Source of the DNA: JANQIV01 sp050117315
GTDB taxonomy: Bacteria; Bacteroidota; Ignavibacteria; Ignavibacteriales; Melioribacteraceae
Assembly (NCBI GenBank): GCA_050117315.1
Contig: JASFMY010000027.1
Coordinates: forward strand, 1 to 57,870
Reading direction: 5' to 3'
DNA length: 57,870 bases
Shown: piece by piece, positions 34,681-43,397 of the stretch
Layout of the letters: each line of letters starts with the position of its first letter
How positions within the stretch are numbered: position 1 is the first letter of the stretch
Translations under genes and position numbers: made by a program
Notes under the pieces: generated by a model
The model's database searches: none
Seen by the model: the letters and a program-made list of their open reading frames with translations, nothing else
What the model was told of the DNA's origin: nothing

Positions 34681-35499
34681 ATGAAAAAAGATATTTGTAA
34701 TAATCTTAACGGATCAGCAGAAACTTTGCTTATTCCGTTGTGGGCAAGAGCTCAGGAAACCCTCCAGCCGGATGCAATCATCAAAGATGAAAAGGCAAGG
34801 GAGATTATTGCAGAAGTTAACTACGATAACTCAAAATTTAAGAATGCAGATTGTTTATCGCGGTTTGGCATTGCAGTACGTACTATGCTTCTCGATAAGG
34901 CCGTAAAGGATTTTATCAATAAAAACGAAAATGCTGTAATTATTAATATGGGTGCAGGCCTGGATACAAGGATTTGCAGAACGGATAATGGTAAAATTCT
35001 TTGGTACGATATTGATTCGCCCGAAGTTATTGAATTTCGCAAAAATTTTTTCAGCGAAACAAGCAGACACAAAATGATTGGGAAATCAGTACTTGATTAT
35101 TCATGGATTGATGAAATAGACAGTAACGGGAGGCCTTTGCTTTTTATTGTTGAAGGTTTGCTGATGTATCTAGATAAAATAGATGTTTTGGAATTTATGA
35201 TAAATATAGCAGATACCTATCCCGAAGCTGAAATGTTATTTGAAATATTAAGCCCGTGGCTTGTTAAAAATACTTCCCCAAATGCTCCGGTAAGCAAAAC
35301 AACATGTGCAAAATTAAAATGGGGTGTCGCTGACGGCAGACTTGTTGCTGATTTTTACTATAAGATAAGGTTCATAGAGCAGTGGAATTATCTTGATTTT
35401 CATAAAGATCGGTGGGGAAGAATGAAATGGCTTGGAGTTTTTCCCTGGCTAAAAAAGAAACTGGACAACCATATTGTTCATGTGAAATTTAAGCAATAA
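34681..35499 (+). CDS. Leucine-carboxyl-methyltransferase-like SAM enzyme, copy 1
   Basis: A 272-residue class I methyltransferase of the PPM1/LCM/TcmP family. ETLLIPLWARA near the N-terminus and the family hallmark G-x-G-L-D-T-R (INMGAGLDTRICR, about residues 84-96) bind SAM. The acidic strand WYDIDSPEVIEFRK, the segment LFIVEGLLMYLD and the C-terminal KLKWGVADG follow. A GTG at 34663 is in frame, but the ATG at 34681 is preferred. The gene at 48484 is a clear paralogue. Known relatives O-methylate carboxyl or phenolic groups of small molecules or proteins. Within a putative metal-starvation operon it may modify a metallophore or quench one (inference). Confidence 0.85.
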   Translation: MKKDICNNLNGSAETLLIPLWARAQETLQPDAIIKDEKAREIIAEVNYDNSKFKNADCLSRFGIAVRTMLLDKAVKDFINKNENAVIINMGAGLDTRICRTDNGKILWYDIDSPEVIEFRKNFFSETSRHKMIGKSVLDYSWIDEIDSNGRPLLFIVEGLLMYLDKIDVLEFMINIADTYPEAEMLFEILSPWLVKNTSPNAPVSKTTCAKLKWGVADGRLVADFYYKIRFIEQWNYLDFHKDRWGRMKWLGVFPWLKKKLDNHIVHVKFKQ

Positions 35500-35577
35500 A
35501 AGGGCTGGAAAGAATTTTGATTAACCGGTAATTCATTAAACGAAATTATTAAGAAAACTTTAACATGAGGCCGATAT

Positions 35578-35910
35578 ATGAAAGAACATAAACAAACTCT
35601 TCTGGCAAAAGAGAAAAAATGTTCGGTAAATAGATGTACATGCGGAACATTTAATCTTACTTATCATTTCACTACAGTTCATCTGTCGTTTGACAGCTTG
35701 CTGCGTGTTTTGGAAATAGCATACAATCATGAGTCAAAGGGCAACTTGAATAAATCGAAACAGCCTTTAAAAATTTCCTTTGGAACATCGGCATTATTCA
35801 TTCTGCCGGAAGATTTTAACAGCTTTTACAAAGTAATAGAAGATGCAACTTCAAAAGAAATGAATATAGGTAATTTAGTTTATAACAAAAGTAATCAAAT
35901 TAAAAACTAG
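35578..35910 (+). CDS. Small CG-motif protein B, unknown function
   Basis: A 110-residue protein related to the product of 34119-34466. It has three cysteines in CSVNRCTCG (about residues 15-23), then FNLTYHFTTVHLSFDSLL, a KISFGTSALFILPEDF strand pair and a short C-terminal helix. The C-x4-C-x-C arrangement could bind a metal or cluster; copy A keeps only the CG cysteine. It ends 9 bases before the flavodoxin gene, so they are co-transcribed. No enzymatic signature is visible. Confidence 0.65.
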   Translation: MKEHKQTLLAKEKKCSVNRCTCGTFNLTYHFTTVHLSFDSLLRVLEIAYNHESKGNLNKSKQPLKISFGTSALFILPEDFNSFYKVIEDATSKEMNIGNLVYNKSNQIKN

Positions 35911-35919
35911 GGAGTAATA

Positions 35920-36429
35920 ATGGACAAAATTGGTCTTTTTTACGGGTCAGATACCGGGAATACGGAAAAAATTGCAGAAATAATTTCTGAGAAAGTCGGA
36001 AAAGACAATGTTGATGTTTTTAACCTACAGAATACAACAACAGACACTATGAATAATTATTCCAAACTAATTTTGGGAGCTCCAACCTGGTATGACGGAG
36101 AGCTGCAGAGCGACTGGGAAAGCCATTTTGATAATCTCGATGATATTGATTTCAGCGGCAAAACAGTAGCATTTTACGGCCTTGGTGATCAGTTCGGCTA
36201 CTCGGAGAATTTTTTGGATGCGATAGGAATAATTCACGATAAACTTGTTGAAAGAGGAGCAAATATCGTCGGACATTGGCCTACGGACGGTTATGAGTTT
36301 GAAGAGTCGAAAGCTGCTCGTGATGGTAAGTTTGTAGGGCTTGCATTGGATGAAGACAACCAGAGTGAAATGACTGACGAGCGTATTGACAAATGGTTGG
36401 AACAGATAAAAGCTGATCTTGAATTTTAG
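35920..36429 (+). CDS. fldA: Flavodoxin (long-chain, FldA type)
   Basis: A 169-residue FMN electron carrier. The phosphate-binding loop is GSDTGNTE (residues 9-16). The flavin-stacking segments are APTWYDGELQSDW (about 54-66) and YGLGDQFGYSENF (about 87-99); the last contains the long-chain insertion region that follows. It replaces ferredoxin when iron is scarce, so its place inside this operon is the best single sign that the operon answers to iron limitation. A GGGAG ribosome site lies 5 bases before the ATG. Confidence 0.95.
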   Translation: MDKIGLFYGSDTGNTEKIAEIISEKVGKDNVDVFNLQNTTTDTMNNYSKLILGAPTWYDGELQSDWESHFDNLDDIDFSGKTVAFYGLGDQFGYSENFLDAIGIIHDKLVERGANIVGHWPTDGYEFEESKAARDGKFVGLALDEDNQSEMTDERIDKWLEQIKADLEF

Positions 36430-36448
36430 GTTGTTCCCGTTATGGTGT

Positions 36449-36476
36449 ATGCAGGGATACTTTAGTTTCCCTGCAT
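36449..36476 (+). terminator. Intercistronic hairpin after flavodoxin
   Basis: Perfect stem ATGCAGGGA/TCCCTGCAT with a 10-base loop and only a weak T-rich stretch some bases later. It probably gives partial termination or protects the flavodoxin mRNA end, leaving lower expression of the transporter genes downstream. Confidence 0.55.
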
Positions 36477-36514
36477 AAACCGCAGAATTTTTGAATTTGA
36501 AAAAGGAAAAGAAA

Positions 36515-37303
36515 ATGCTTAACAGGTTGGTAATTAACTTAACGTTGCTGCTGATGTTTATTCCGTCACAATTATTTACACAGGTAAATCTTAGCGGAAG
36601 AGATATAATGGTCAAAGTAGATGAAAAACCTGATGGTGATGACATGTATTCAACTCTCAAAATGACTTTAATTAATAAGCGGGGGAAAAAACGTGAACGT
36701 ATAATTGCATCCTGGTCAAAAGACTATGGTAAGGATAAGAAAACCGTTATGTATTTTCGTAAGCCGGCTGACGTGAGAGGTACAGGCTTTCTTTCGCACG
36801 AATGGGATGATCCGTCCCAGGATGATGATCGTTGGCTTTATCTTCCTGCATTAAAAAAAGTAAGACGTATCAGCGGGTCATCCAAGAATGATTATTTCAT
36901 GGGAAGTGATTTCACTTATGACGATATGGGTGACCGTTCGGTAGATGAAGACAAACATCTGCTTTTAAAAGAAGAGACTATTGACGGGTTTACATGCTGG
37001 GTAATAGAGTCGCAGCCGGTTGATGAAAATTATATGTATTCCAAAGTAATACGTTGGATACGTCAGGATGCACTAATATCGGTTAAAACTGAATTTTATG
37101 ACCGGCGCGGTGAATTGTTGAAATCGTTGACTGTCTCGGATATCAGGAAACATCAAGGTTACTGGACTATATTCAAGATGCATATGGACAACATACAGGA
37201 AAACCACCAAACAATACTCGAATTCGATGAAGTAAACTACGACACAGGTATAAAGGATAACCTCTTCAAGGTTTCCACACTTGAGCGTGGAAGGATAAAA
37301 TAA
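36515..37303 (+). CDS. LolA-like periplasmic protein partnered with an RND exporter
   Basis: A 262-residue protein with a signal peptide (about 1-24) and the outer-membrane lipoprotein-sorting-protein fold that commonly precedes MMPL/HAE3 transporters. Recognisable pieces are DDMYSTLKMTLINKRGKKRER, given here as DDMYSTLKM, then YFRKPADVRGTGFLSHEW, WLYLPALKKVRRISGSSK and GSDFTYDDMGDRSVDE. These form the half-barrel that binds lipid-like molecules. An in-frame TTG at 36491 is less likely than the ATG at 36515, which follows AAAAGGAAAAG. It probably accepts the substrate moved by the RND protein (38638) and passes it to the outer membrane with the barrel encoded next. Confidence 0.8.
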   Translation: MLNRLVINLTLLLMFIPSQLFTQVNLSGRDIMVKVDEKPDGDDMYSTLKMTLINKRGKKRERIIASWSKDYGKDKKTVMYFRKPADVRGTGFLSHEWDDPSQDDDRWLYLPALKKVRRISGSSKNDYFMGSDFTYDDMGDRSVDEDKHLLLKEETIDGFTCWVIESQPVDENYMYSKVIRWIRQDALISVKTEFYDRRGELLKSLTVSDIRKHQGYWTIFKMHMDNIQENHQTILEFDEVNYDTGIKDNLFKVSTLERGRIK

Positions 37304-37337
37304 AAAGGAATGCTGAATCTTCATAACGGAAACCCCA

Positions 37338-38570
37338 ATGAGTCTTAATCGCAACAGAATACTGGGTTTAATAATATGTTTTACATTTATCTGTCAACCG
37401 GGTATCCTTGCCCAGTTACAGGTCAATGGTTTCGTCGATAGTTACCATGCCGTCCGCATAAAAGCTCCGAATGACTTTCTTAGTTCACGTAATCGTGTGC
37501 GTCTGGAAACTCATCTGGAATTAGATAATACTTATTTGTTCTTTTCATTTAATTCTTTGCAGAACAATGTTTTATCGGGATTAACCGGGACAGAGCTGCG
37601 GGAAGCATATTTTGATTATTCATCAGACAACTGGGACCTACGTATCGGGCGGCAAATAATTATCTGGGGCAAGGCAGACGGTGTGCAGATTACCGATATA
37701 ATCTCGCCTTATGATATGACTGAATTTCTTGCCCGTGATTATGATGATATCCGTACACCGGTGGATGCGTTTAAATTTCGTTTACTCGGAGATAATATGG
37801 ATATGGAACTGGTTTGGCTGCCTCAATTTCATCCGGGTAAAATGCCGGGACAAAATAATCCATGGCGTACGGAATCGGCAGACTATTCCTCTTATGCCCA
37901 AACAACATACCTTGAGGGAGAGGAACCGGAACAAAAACTTACAAACAGTGAAATCGGAGGAAAGCTTTCAATTTATCTTCCCGGTATTGACATTAGTTTT
38001 TCATCGTTTTATACATGGTCTGATTTTCCCGTGAGTAACGGCAGGGTCTCCGGGGATACTCTAATTATCGAACCGGAATATTACAGGTTAACATTTATCG
38101 GGGCTGAATTTTCCAAATCTTTAGATGACTTTGTCTTGCGGGGAGAAACCGCGTTCTTCCAAGGTGGACGTTTTTCAGTAGAGAATGGAAACAAACCGTC
38201 TTTAAAGAAAAATTATATAAAAGCATTAATTGGTGCCGACTGGTATCCGGGAGATGAATGGACGGTTATAATACAGTTATCCGATCAATTCATAATTGAT
38301 CACGAAGAATATCTTGCTGACGACAACCATGACTGGTTGGCTACATTGAATGTATCTAAAAAATTGATGCGTAGTACGTTAACCCTGTCAAGCTTCTCAT
38401 ATATCGGACTAAATGAAAAGGATTTATTTAACCGCAGCAGTGTAGATTATGCACTGAGCGATGAATTTCACTTGCTTTTAGGAGTTGATTGTTTCCTGGG
38501 AAATGAAGGGACGTTCGGACAATTCCAAGACAATTCGGAAGTATGGATAAAAGCAAAATATAGTTTCTAA
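37338..38570 (+). CDS. Outer-membrane beta-barrel protein (DUF1302-like) of the RND exporter unit
   Basis: A 410-residue protein with a signal peptide (about 1-25) followed by about sixteen amphipathic beta strands and a C-terminal aromatic residue (WIKAKYSF). The segments LRIGRQIIIWGKADGVQITD and LRGETAFFQGG resemble DUF1302 family barrels, which sit next to LolA-like and MMPL genes in many bacteria. Likely role: the outer-membrane step for the molecule handled by the neighbouring LolA-like and RND proteins. Family assignment is from motif memory; the barrel itself is clear from strand periodicity. Confidence 0.7.
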   Translation: MSLNRNRILGLIICFTFICQPGILAQLQVNGFVDSYHAVRIKAPNDFLSSRNRVRLETHLELDNTYLFFSFNSLQNNVLSGLTGTELREAYFDYSSDNWDLRIGRQIIIWGKADGVQITDIISPYDMTEFLARDYDDIRTPVDAFKFRLLGDNMDMELVWLPQFHPGKMPGQNNPWRTESADYSSYAQTTYLEGEEPEQKLTNSEIGGKLSIYLPGIDISFSSFYTWSDFPVSNGRVSGDTLIIEPEYYRLTFIGAEFSKSLDDFVLRGETAFFQGGRFSVENGNKPSLKKNYIKALIGADWYPGDEWTVIIQLSDQFIIDHEEYLADDNHDWLATLNVSKKLMRSTLTLSSFSYIGLNEKDLFNRSSVDYALSDEFHLLLGVDCFLGNEGTFGQFQDNSEVWIKAKYSF

Positions 38571-38637
38571 AATTTTGACTCTGAATTAAAAAATTGCGGA
38601 TAGTGAGGTAACAATAAGAAAAATTTAAGAGAAAAAG

Positions 38638-40980
38638 ATGACAAAGACCCTACAAAGAATTAACAGCTGGTTCCGCCGGGTTGGTGAGGTTATTCTAAAA
38701 GTTCGTTGGCTGCTGATCATTGCCTTGATCATCATAGACGTTCTCGCATTTTGGGGAATGACAAAAGTACGAACTGATAAAACCTGGGATTCCTGGTTTG
38801 AAGAGAACGATCCAATTAATATAGATACAGATAAGTTTGAAGATGTCTTTGGCAATAATGATTATGTGGGACTTTTGATTGAAGCCGATGATGTGTTTCA
38901 ACCTGATGTTCTGCAAATGATTCGTGACTTAGGAAATGATATGCTGACAAAGGTGCCTCTTTCAACAGACGTCACTTCGCTGGCTGAGTTTGAATACAGC
39001 CTTGGAACGGAAGAGGGGATGAATATTGACAATCTTGTGCCCGACCCTGTCCCGGATGATCCGGCTGAAATTGAAAAGATCAGGAAGATGGCCTTTGCAA
39101 AAGAAAACCTTGTAAACCGTTTGTTTACGGAGGACTCTAAGCAGACATGGCTCATCATGCGTTTACGGGAATACCCGGATGATTTCGAAAAAACACATGG
39201 TGAGGAAGGTGCCGTTGTTATTGGGCGCGCAGTTGAAAAAATTATCCACAATGAAAAGTATGAAAAATACAATATCAAACATACCGGTATGCCGATGGTT
39301 GGCTACAGAAAAATGGAGTTTTTTACAAAAGAAGCCGGAAGGATTATTGGCCTGGCGCTCATCGCCGTACTTGTTGTGCTTATTGTTACGTTACGCACTC
39401 TTCCGGGAGTGATAATTCCCCTTGTTACAACCTTTAGTTCAATTATTGTAACATACGGCTTTATGGGATTTATGGATATATCCATCGATAATTCACTGAT
39501 GACGATTCCTGTGTACCTGGGCTTAGCCGTCTCCGTAGGTTACAGTATCCATATATTTAATTTTTTTAAACGTCGTTTTATTGAAACCGGTAATAGAAAG
39601 GATGCTGTTCTATATGCTATAGAGAATACCGGCTGGCCTTTGTTTTTTACTGCGCTTACTACAATCGGTTCGTTGTTATCGTTTAACCTGGCTAAAATAG
39701 TCAGCATTCAATGGGTGGGAAATGCGTCGGCCTCTATCATAGGTGTTGTTTTTATCTTTGTTATAATATTAACACCTGCGCTTCTCAGTTTCGGAAAAGA
39801 TAAACAGCCTAAGAAATACGTAGCCGGCAGCAACCTGCTCCGGACTGATAAGTTTTTTAATGGTTTGGCTGAAAACGTTTTAAAAAACAGCAAAGCTTAT
39901 TTAATTGTTTTCATAGTAATTGCTTCTGTTTTAGCCGTTGGCCTAACTAAAACAAAGGTCGATTTTGATACTTTTAAAAGTTTCGGTCTCAAAATCCCGT
40001 ATGTTAAAGAATTATCCGATGTCAGTGAAAGTCTTATCGGCGCATTGTATTCCTATGATGTTGTGGTTGAATTTGGCGAAGAAGGCATGGCAAAATTACC
40101 GGAGAACTTAAAGCGGCTGGAAACACTTGAAATGAAATTGAAAGAATTGGAGTTGACCAAGCGTACTACTTCAATTTTAGATATTATCAAAGATATGAAC
40201 CGCACTTTGCATAGTAATGATGAATCCTATTACATACTGCCCGATGATGATGAATTGACTGCAAATCTTCTTTTAATGTATGAAATGTCGGGCGGAAATG
40301 AAGCCGAAAAGTGGCTCGATTATGAATACAAGCGTTTGCGCCTAATGATTGAAATTTCTCGATTTGAAGCAAACGAGGTGGAAAAAGAGATTACTTATGT
40401 AAGGAAGTTATCCGCTGAAATATTTCCCGAATCGGAAGTGATGCTTGTGGGTACTTTGATACAGGGTGCTTTGATAAATAATTATATAGCCCGTGGACAG
40501 ATCTCAACTTTTATTTTTGCCCTGGTTGTTATTGGTATTTTAATGATGATTGTTTTTCGCAGTATTAAAACGGGATTGATCGGTTTAGTGCCGAACCTAA
40601 CGCCTGTCCTTGTTATCGGTGGTTTGATGGGACATTTGGGGCTGGGTATGGATATGATGACAATGACGATTATACCGATGATTATGGGAATAGCTGTTGA
40701 TGACACAATTCATTATATAAATCATTGCAAACTTGAAGTGGAACGAGGTGAAGATTATCGTCCGGCGATTTTTAATACATTCAAGACTGTGGGCAAAGCG
40801 CTTTTTATGACAACTTTTATTTTGGTAATAACATTCATTATGTATACCACATCAATTGCTCAAGTTTATGTGAATTTAGGACTTTTTATCGCTGCAGGGT
40901 TAATTTCGGCTCTTATTGCCGATTATACGATGACACCGATTTTATTAAACATGACCAAACCCTTTAAAAAAGAGAAATAA
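38638..40980 (+). CDS. MMPL/HAE3-type RND transporter
   Basis: A 780-residue inner-membrane transporter with about twelve membrane helices in two repeats. A first helix at about 22-42 is followed by a large periplasmic loop, helices 2-6 (about 235-385, including the GLAVSVGYSIHIFNFFKRR helix), then helix 7 (about 423-443), a second loop, and helices 8-12 (about 630-770, with GIAVDDTIHYINH carrying the paired Asp residues of the proton relay). The size matches predicted exporters of the RND superfamily rather than 1000-residue AcrB-type pumps. Relatives move lipids, hopanoids or, in mycobacteria, siderophores. It forms a unit with the two genes before it and is followed by the Rrf2 regulator. 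Confidence 0.88.
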   Translation: MTKTLQRINSWFRRVGEVILKVRWLLIIALIIIDVLAFWGMTKVRTDKTWDSWFEENDPINIDTDKFEDVFGNNDYVGLLIEADDVFQPDVLQMIRDLGNDMLTKVPLSTDVTSLAEFEYSLGTEEGMNIDNLVPDPVPDDPAEIEKIRKMAFAKENLVNRLFTEDSKQTWLIMRLREYPDDFEKTHGEEGAVVIGRAVEKIIHNEKYEKYNIKHTGMPMVGYRKMEFFTKEAGRIIGLALIAVLVVLIVTLRTLPGVIIPLVTTFSSIIVTYGFMGFMDISIDNSLMTIPVYLGLAVSVGYSIHIFNFFKRRFIETGNRKDAVLYAIENTGWPLFFTALTTIGSLLSFNLAKIVSIQWVGNASASIIGVVFIFVIILTPALLSFGKDKQPKKYVAGSNLLRTDKFFNGLAENVLKNSKAYLIVFIVIASVLAVGLTKTKVDFDTFKSFGLKIPYVKELSDVSESLIGALYSYDVVVEFGEEGMAKLPENLKRLETLEMKLKELELTKRTTSILDIIKDMNRTLHSNDESYYILPDDDELTANLLLMYEMSGGNEAEKWLDYEYKRLRLMIEISRFEANEVEKEITYVRKLSAEIFPESEVMLVGTLIQGALINNYIARGQISTFIFALVVIGILMMIVFRSIKTGLIGLVPNLTPVLVIGGLMGHLGLGMDMMTMTIIPMIMGIAVDDTIHYINHCKLEVERGEDYRPAIFNTFKTVGKALFMTTFILVITFIMYTTSIAQVYVNLGLFIAAGLISALIADYTMTPILLNMTKPFKKEK

Positions 40981-41062
40981 TTTGATGAAAAACATAGAAA
41001 GAGAAAAATCTACATACTCTACTAAGAAATAATGAAGGAATGATTAATTATAAAGGTGAAAC

Positions 41063-41461
41063 ATGAAAATTTCAAGAACAACGGAGTATTCGCTCCGGTC
41101 GTTGGCCTACTTAGCCAGGCACGCGGAAAGCGGCAAAGTATTGGTAAAGGATATAGCAAGGCAAGAAAATATGCCTTATCACTACATCGGGAAACTTTTG
41201 CAGCAAATGAAAAAACTTGGTTTTGTTGAATCCTGGCAGGGCAGAGGCGGGGGCTTTAAAATCACGGAACATGGTAAGGAATGTTCCATTTTGGAAATAA
41301 TAAGTTCTCTTCAAGGAAATTTTGAACTTGATACACGGTTTTTTGAATTTGAACATTGTGATGCCGACGGAAATTGCAGTTTCTGTAAGAAATGGCAATA
41401 TATAAATGAGCAGATAACTACCTTGCTTATGACGCAGAAAGTTAAGGATTTTCTGAGCTAG
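41063..41461 (+). CDS. Rrf2-family regulator, probably Fe-S binding
   Basis: A 132-residue winged-helix regulator. N-terminal KISRTTEYSLRSLAYLARH, the recognition region KDIARQENMPYHYIGKLLQQ and the wing WQGRGGGFKI are family hallmarks. Cysteines C99, C105 and C108 (HCDADGNCSFC) resemble the cluster-binding triad of IscR/NsrR/RsrR, with the last spacing shorter (x2 instead of x5-7); C74 lies nearby. It would sense iron-sulfur status, nitric oxide or redox. It is inside the operon, 82 bases after the RND gene and 134 before the ABC pair, and may autoregulate it. Confidence 0.9.
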   Translation: MKISRTTEYSLRSLAYLARHAESGKVLVKDIARQENMPYHYIGKLLQQMKKLGFVESWQGRGGGFKITEHGKECSILEIISSLQGNFELDTRFFEFEHCDADGNCSFCKKWQYINEQITTLLMTQKVKDFLS

Positions 41462-41595
41462 GAAAGAATGACAAAAGTAATGACAAAGCTGTTGAAGGAA
41501 CAAATATATTCCTGAAAGATTTTGTCCGTTTATATTTTGAAAACTTATAACCGGATGCCGATGTCTGTATGGAAAAAACTAAAAAAGAAGAATAA

Positions 41596-43395
41596 ATGAA
41601 TAAAACTAATTCAAAAAAAACAAAACGTAAAAAAGGAATTTCTCACCTTATTGAGATTGCCGGAACTAAAAAGTGGTGGTTGCTTGCATCAATATTGCTG
41701 GCTGTAATAGCGACAATAGCTCAATTTGTACCGGTTATAGCAGTATATTTGATTCTTGAAGAATTAGCAGATCATGCAGCAGATATTGCACATCTAAACA
41801 AAGATTGGCTTTACACACTTGGTTTCGTCTGCCTGGGTGCTGTAGGCTTATTCGGTATTTTATCGTATGCCTCATTAATGTTTTCGCATATAGCTGCATT
41901 CAACATTCTTTACGAAATAAGAGTAAAAATCGCCGAGAAGCTAACAAAGTTGTCAATGGGTTTTTTTAACCGTAAGACAAACGGTGAAATAAAAAAAGTA
42001 ATGGAAGAGGATGTGGAACGAATTGAATTATTTGTTGCACACCATATCCCGGATATTACAAGCGCTGTTATTTTCCCGCTGTTGATGATTGGATATTTAT
42101 TTTACATCGATTGGCGGTTGGCTATAGCCTCTCTTGTACCGTTGCCAATTTCCATGCTTATGCATGTCAAGATGATGAATTCATCGGACCTTTATAGGAA
42201 GTATCACGATTCTCTCGGGGCAATGAACTCAACGGTTGTTGAATATATAACGGGAATGGCTGTTGTCAAAGTTTTTGGTGCCACTGCGACTTCTTTTCAC
42301 AAACTTAAAGAAAGGATTTATTCATATCGTGATTTTTCACAAAAAATTACAAAAGATTATTCCACTGTTTATCCGGGCTTTCTTACTGCTGCTTCGTCTT
42401 CATTGGTTTTTATTATTCCTATCTCGTTAATCTTATTGGCCGGAATGGACAGTATTCAGGAATTTATTCCAACGGTTCTCCTTTTTCTCATAGTTGGAGG
42501 AGGTATGTTTTTCCCTCTATTTAAATTGATGTTTGTCAGTGGTTTTCTGAATCAGATAACCGTTGGGGTAGAACGGATTGATGAAATTCTTTTTTATGAT
42601 GAAATATCGGAAGTAAACTCTAACAGTCATCCCTCAGACGCTTCAATCGAATTCGACAATGTCTCGTTTGCATATGATGAAACAACTGTTTTGAACAACA
42701 TTTCATTTCGTGCCGAACCAAATACTGTTACCGCATTGGTCGGGCCCTCTGGAGCAGGGAAAACCACGGTGGGACTTCTATCCGCTCGTTTTTGGGACAT
42801 CAACAAGGGAACGATCCGTATTGGTGGTGTTAATATCAAAGAAATGAAAACAGAAAAATTAATGGGACATCTTTCATTCGTCTTCCAGGATGGATTTCTT
42901 TTTTTCGATACCATTGAAGAGAATATCCGAATGGGAAATAATAAAGCAACAAAAAACGAAGTAATTGAAGCTGCAAAAGCAGCGCAATGTCATGAGTTTA
43001 TTGAAAAACTGCCGGATGGTTACAATACGTTTGTCGGTGAAGGCGGAACCTATCTGTCCGGCGGTGAACAGCAGCGCATAGGTATTGCCCGCGCCATACT
43101 TAAAAATTCGCCCGTTATAATTTTGGATGAAGCCACGGCATACGCCGATCCTGAAAATGAAGGCAAAATTCTCGACGGACTTGCCAGTTTAATCAAAGAT
43201 AAAACAGTTATAATTATTGCTCACCGTCTCTCTACCATCGTTAATGCCGACAGGATTCTTGTTGTTGATAACGGGGAGATTGTCCAGCGAGGTACACATG
43301 ATGAATTAAGTACCGTAGAGGGATTGTACAAAAATATGTGGGAGACTTATTCACGCTCTCGTGAGTGGACGATTGAAAAAGAAAGGGGAAGTTAA
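41596..43395 (+). CDS. ABC transporter half-unit 1 (fused permease-ATPase, YbtP/IrtA-like)
   Basis: A 599-residue exporter-fold half transporter. Six membrane helices span about 27-325, and the nucleotide-binding domain covers about 350-590: Walker A GPSGAGKTT, Q-loop FVFQDGFLF, signature LSGGEQQRIGIARAIL, Walker B VIILDEAT with the catalytic Glu, and switch His in IIIAHRLS. It forms a heterodimer with the next gene, separated by 2 bases. The pairing and context (TonB receptor, SAM methyltransferases, flavodoxin) resemble YbtPQ and IrtAB, exporter-fold proteins that import iron-siderophore complexes. The direction of transport cannot be proved from sequence. Confidence 0.88.
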   Translation: MNKTNSKKTKRKKGISHLIEIAGTKKWWLLASILLAVIATIAQFVPVIAVYLILEELADHAADIAHLNKDWLYTLGFVCLGAVGLFGILSYASLMFSHIAAFNILYEIRVKIAEKLTKLSMGFFNRKTNGEIKKVMEEDVERIELFVAHHIPDITSAVIFPLLMIGYLFYIDWRLAIASLVPLPISMLMHVKMMNSSDLYRKYHDSLGAMNSTVVEYITGMAVVKVFGATATSFHKLKERIYSYRDFSQKITKDYSTVYPGFLTAASSSLVFIIPISLILLAGMDSIQEFIPTVLLFLIVGGGMFFPLFKLMFVSGFLNQITVGVERIDEILFYDEISEVNSNSHPSDASIEFDNVSFAYDETTVLNNISFRAEPNTVTALVGPSGAGKTTVGLLSARFWDINKGTIRIGGVNIKEMKTEKLMGHLSFVFQDGFLFFDTIEENIRMGNNKATKNEVIEAAKAAQCHEFIEKLPDGYNTFVGEGGTYLSGGEQQRIGIARAILKNSPVIILDEATAYADPENEGKILDGLASLIKDKTVIIIAHRLSTIVNADRILVVDNGEIVQRGTHDELSTVEGLYKNMWETYSRSREWTIEKERGS

Positions 43396-43397
43396 AT

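Noticed and set aside
36067..36660. 197-codon minus-strand frame over flavodoxin
   Set aside because: Antisense shadow of two clear genes (flavodoxin and the LolA-like protein) and the hairpin between them.
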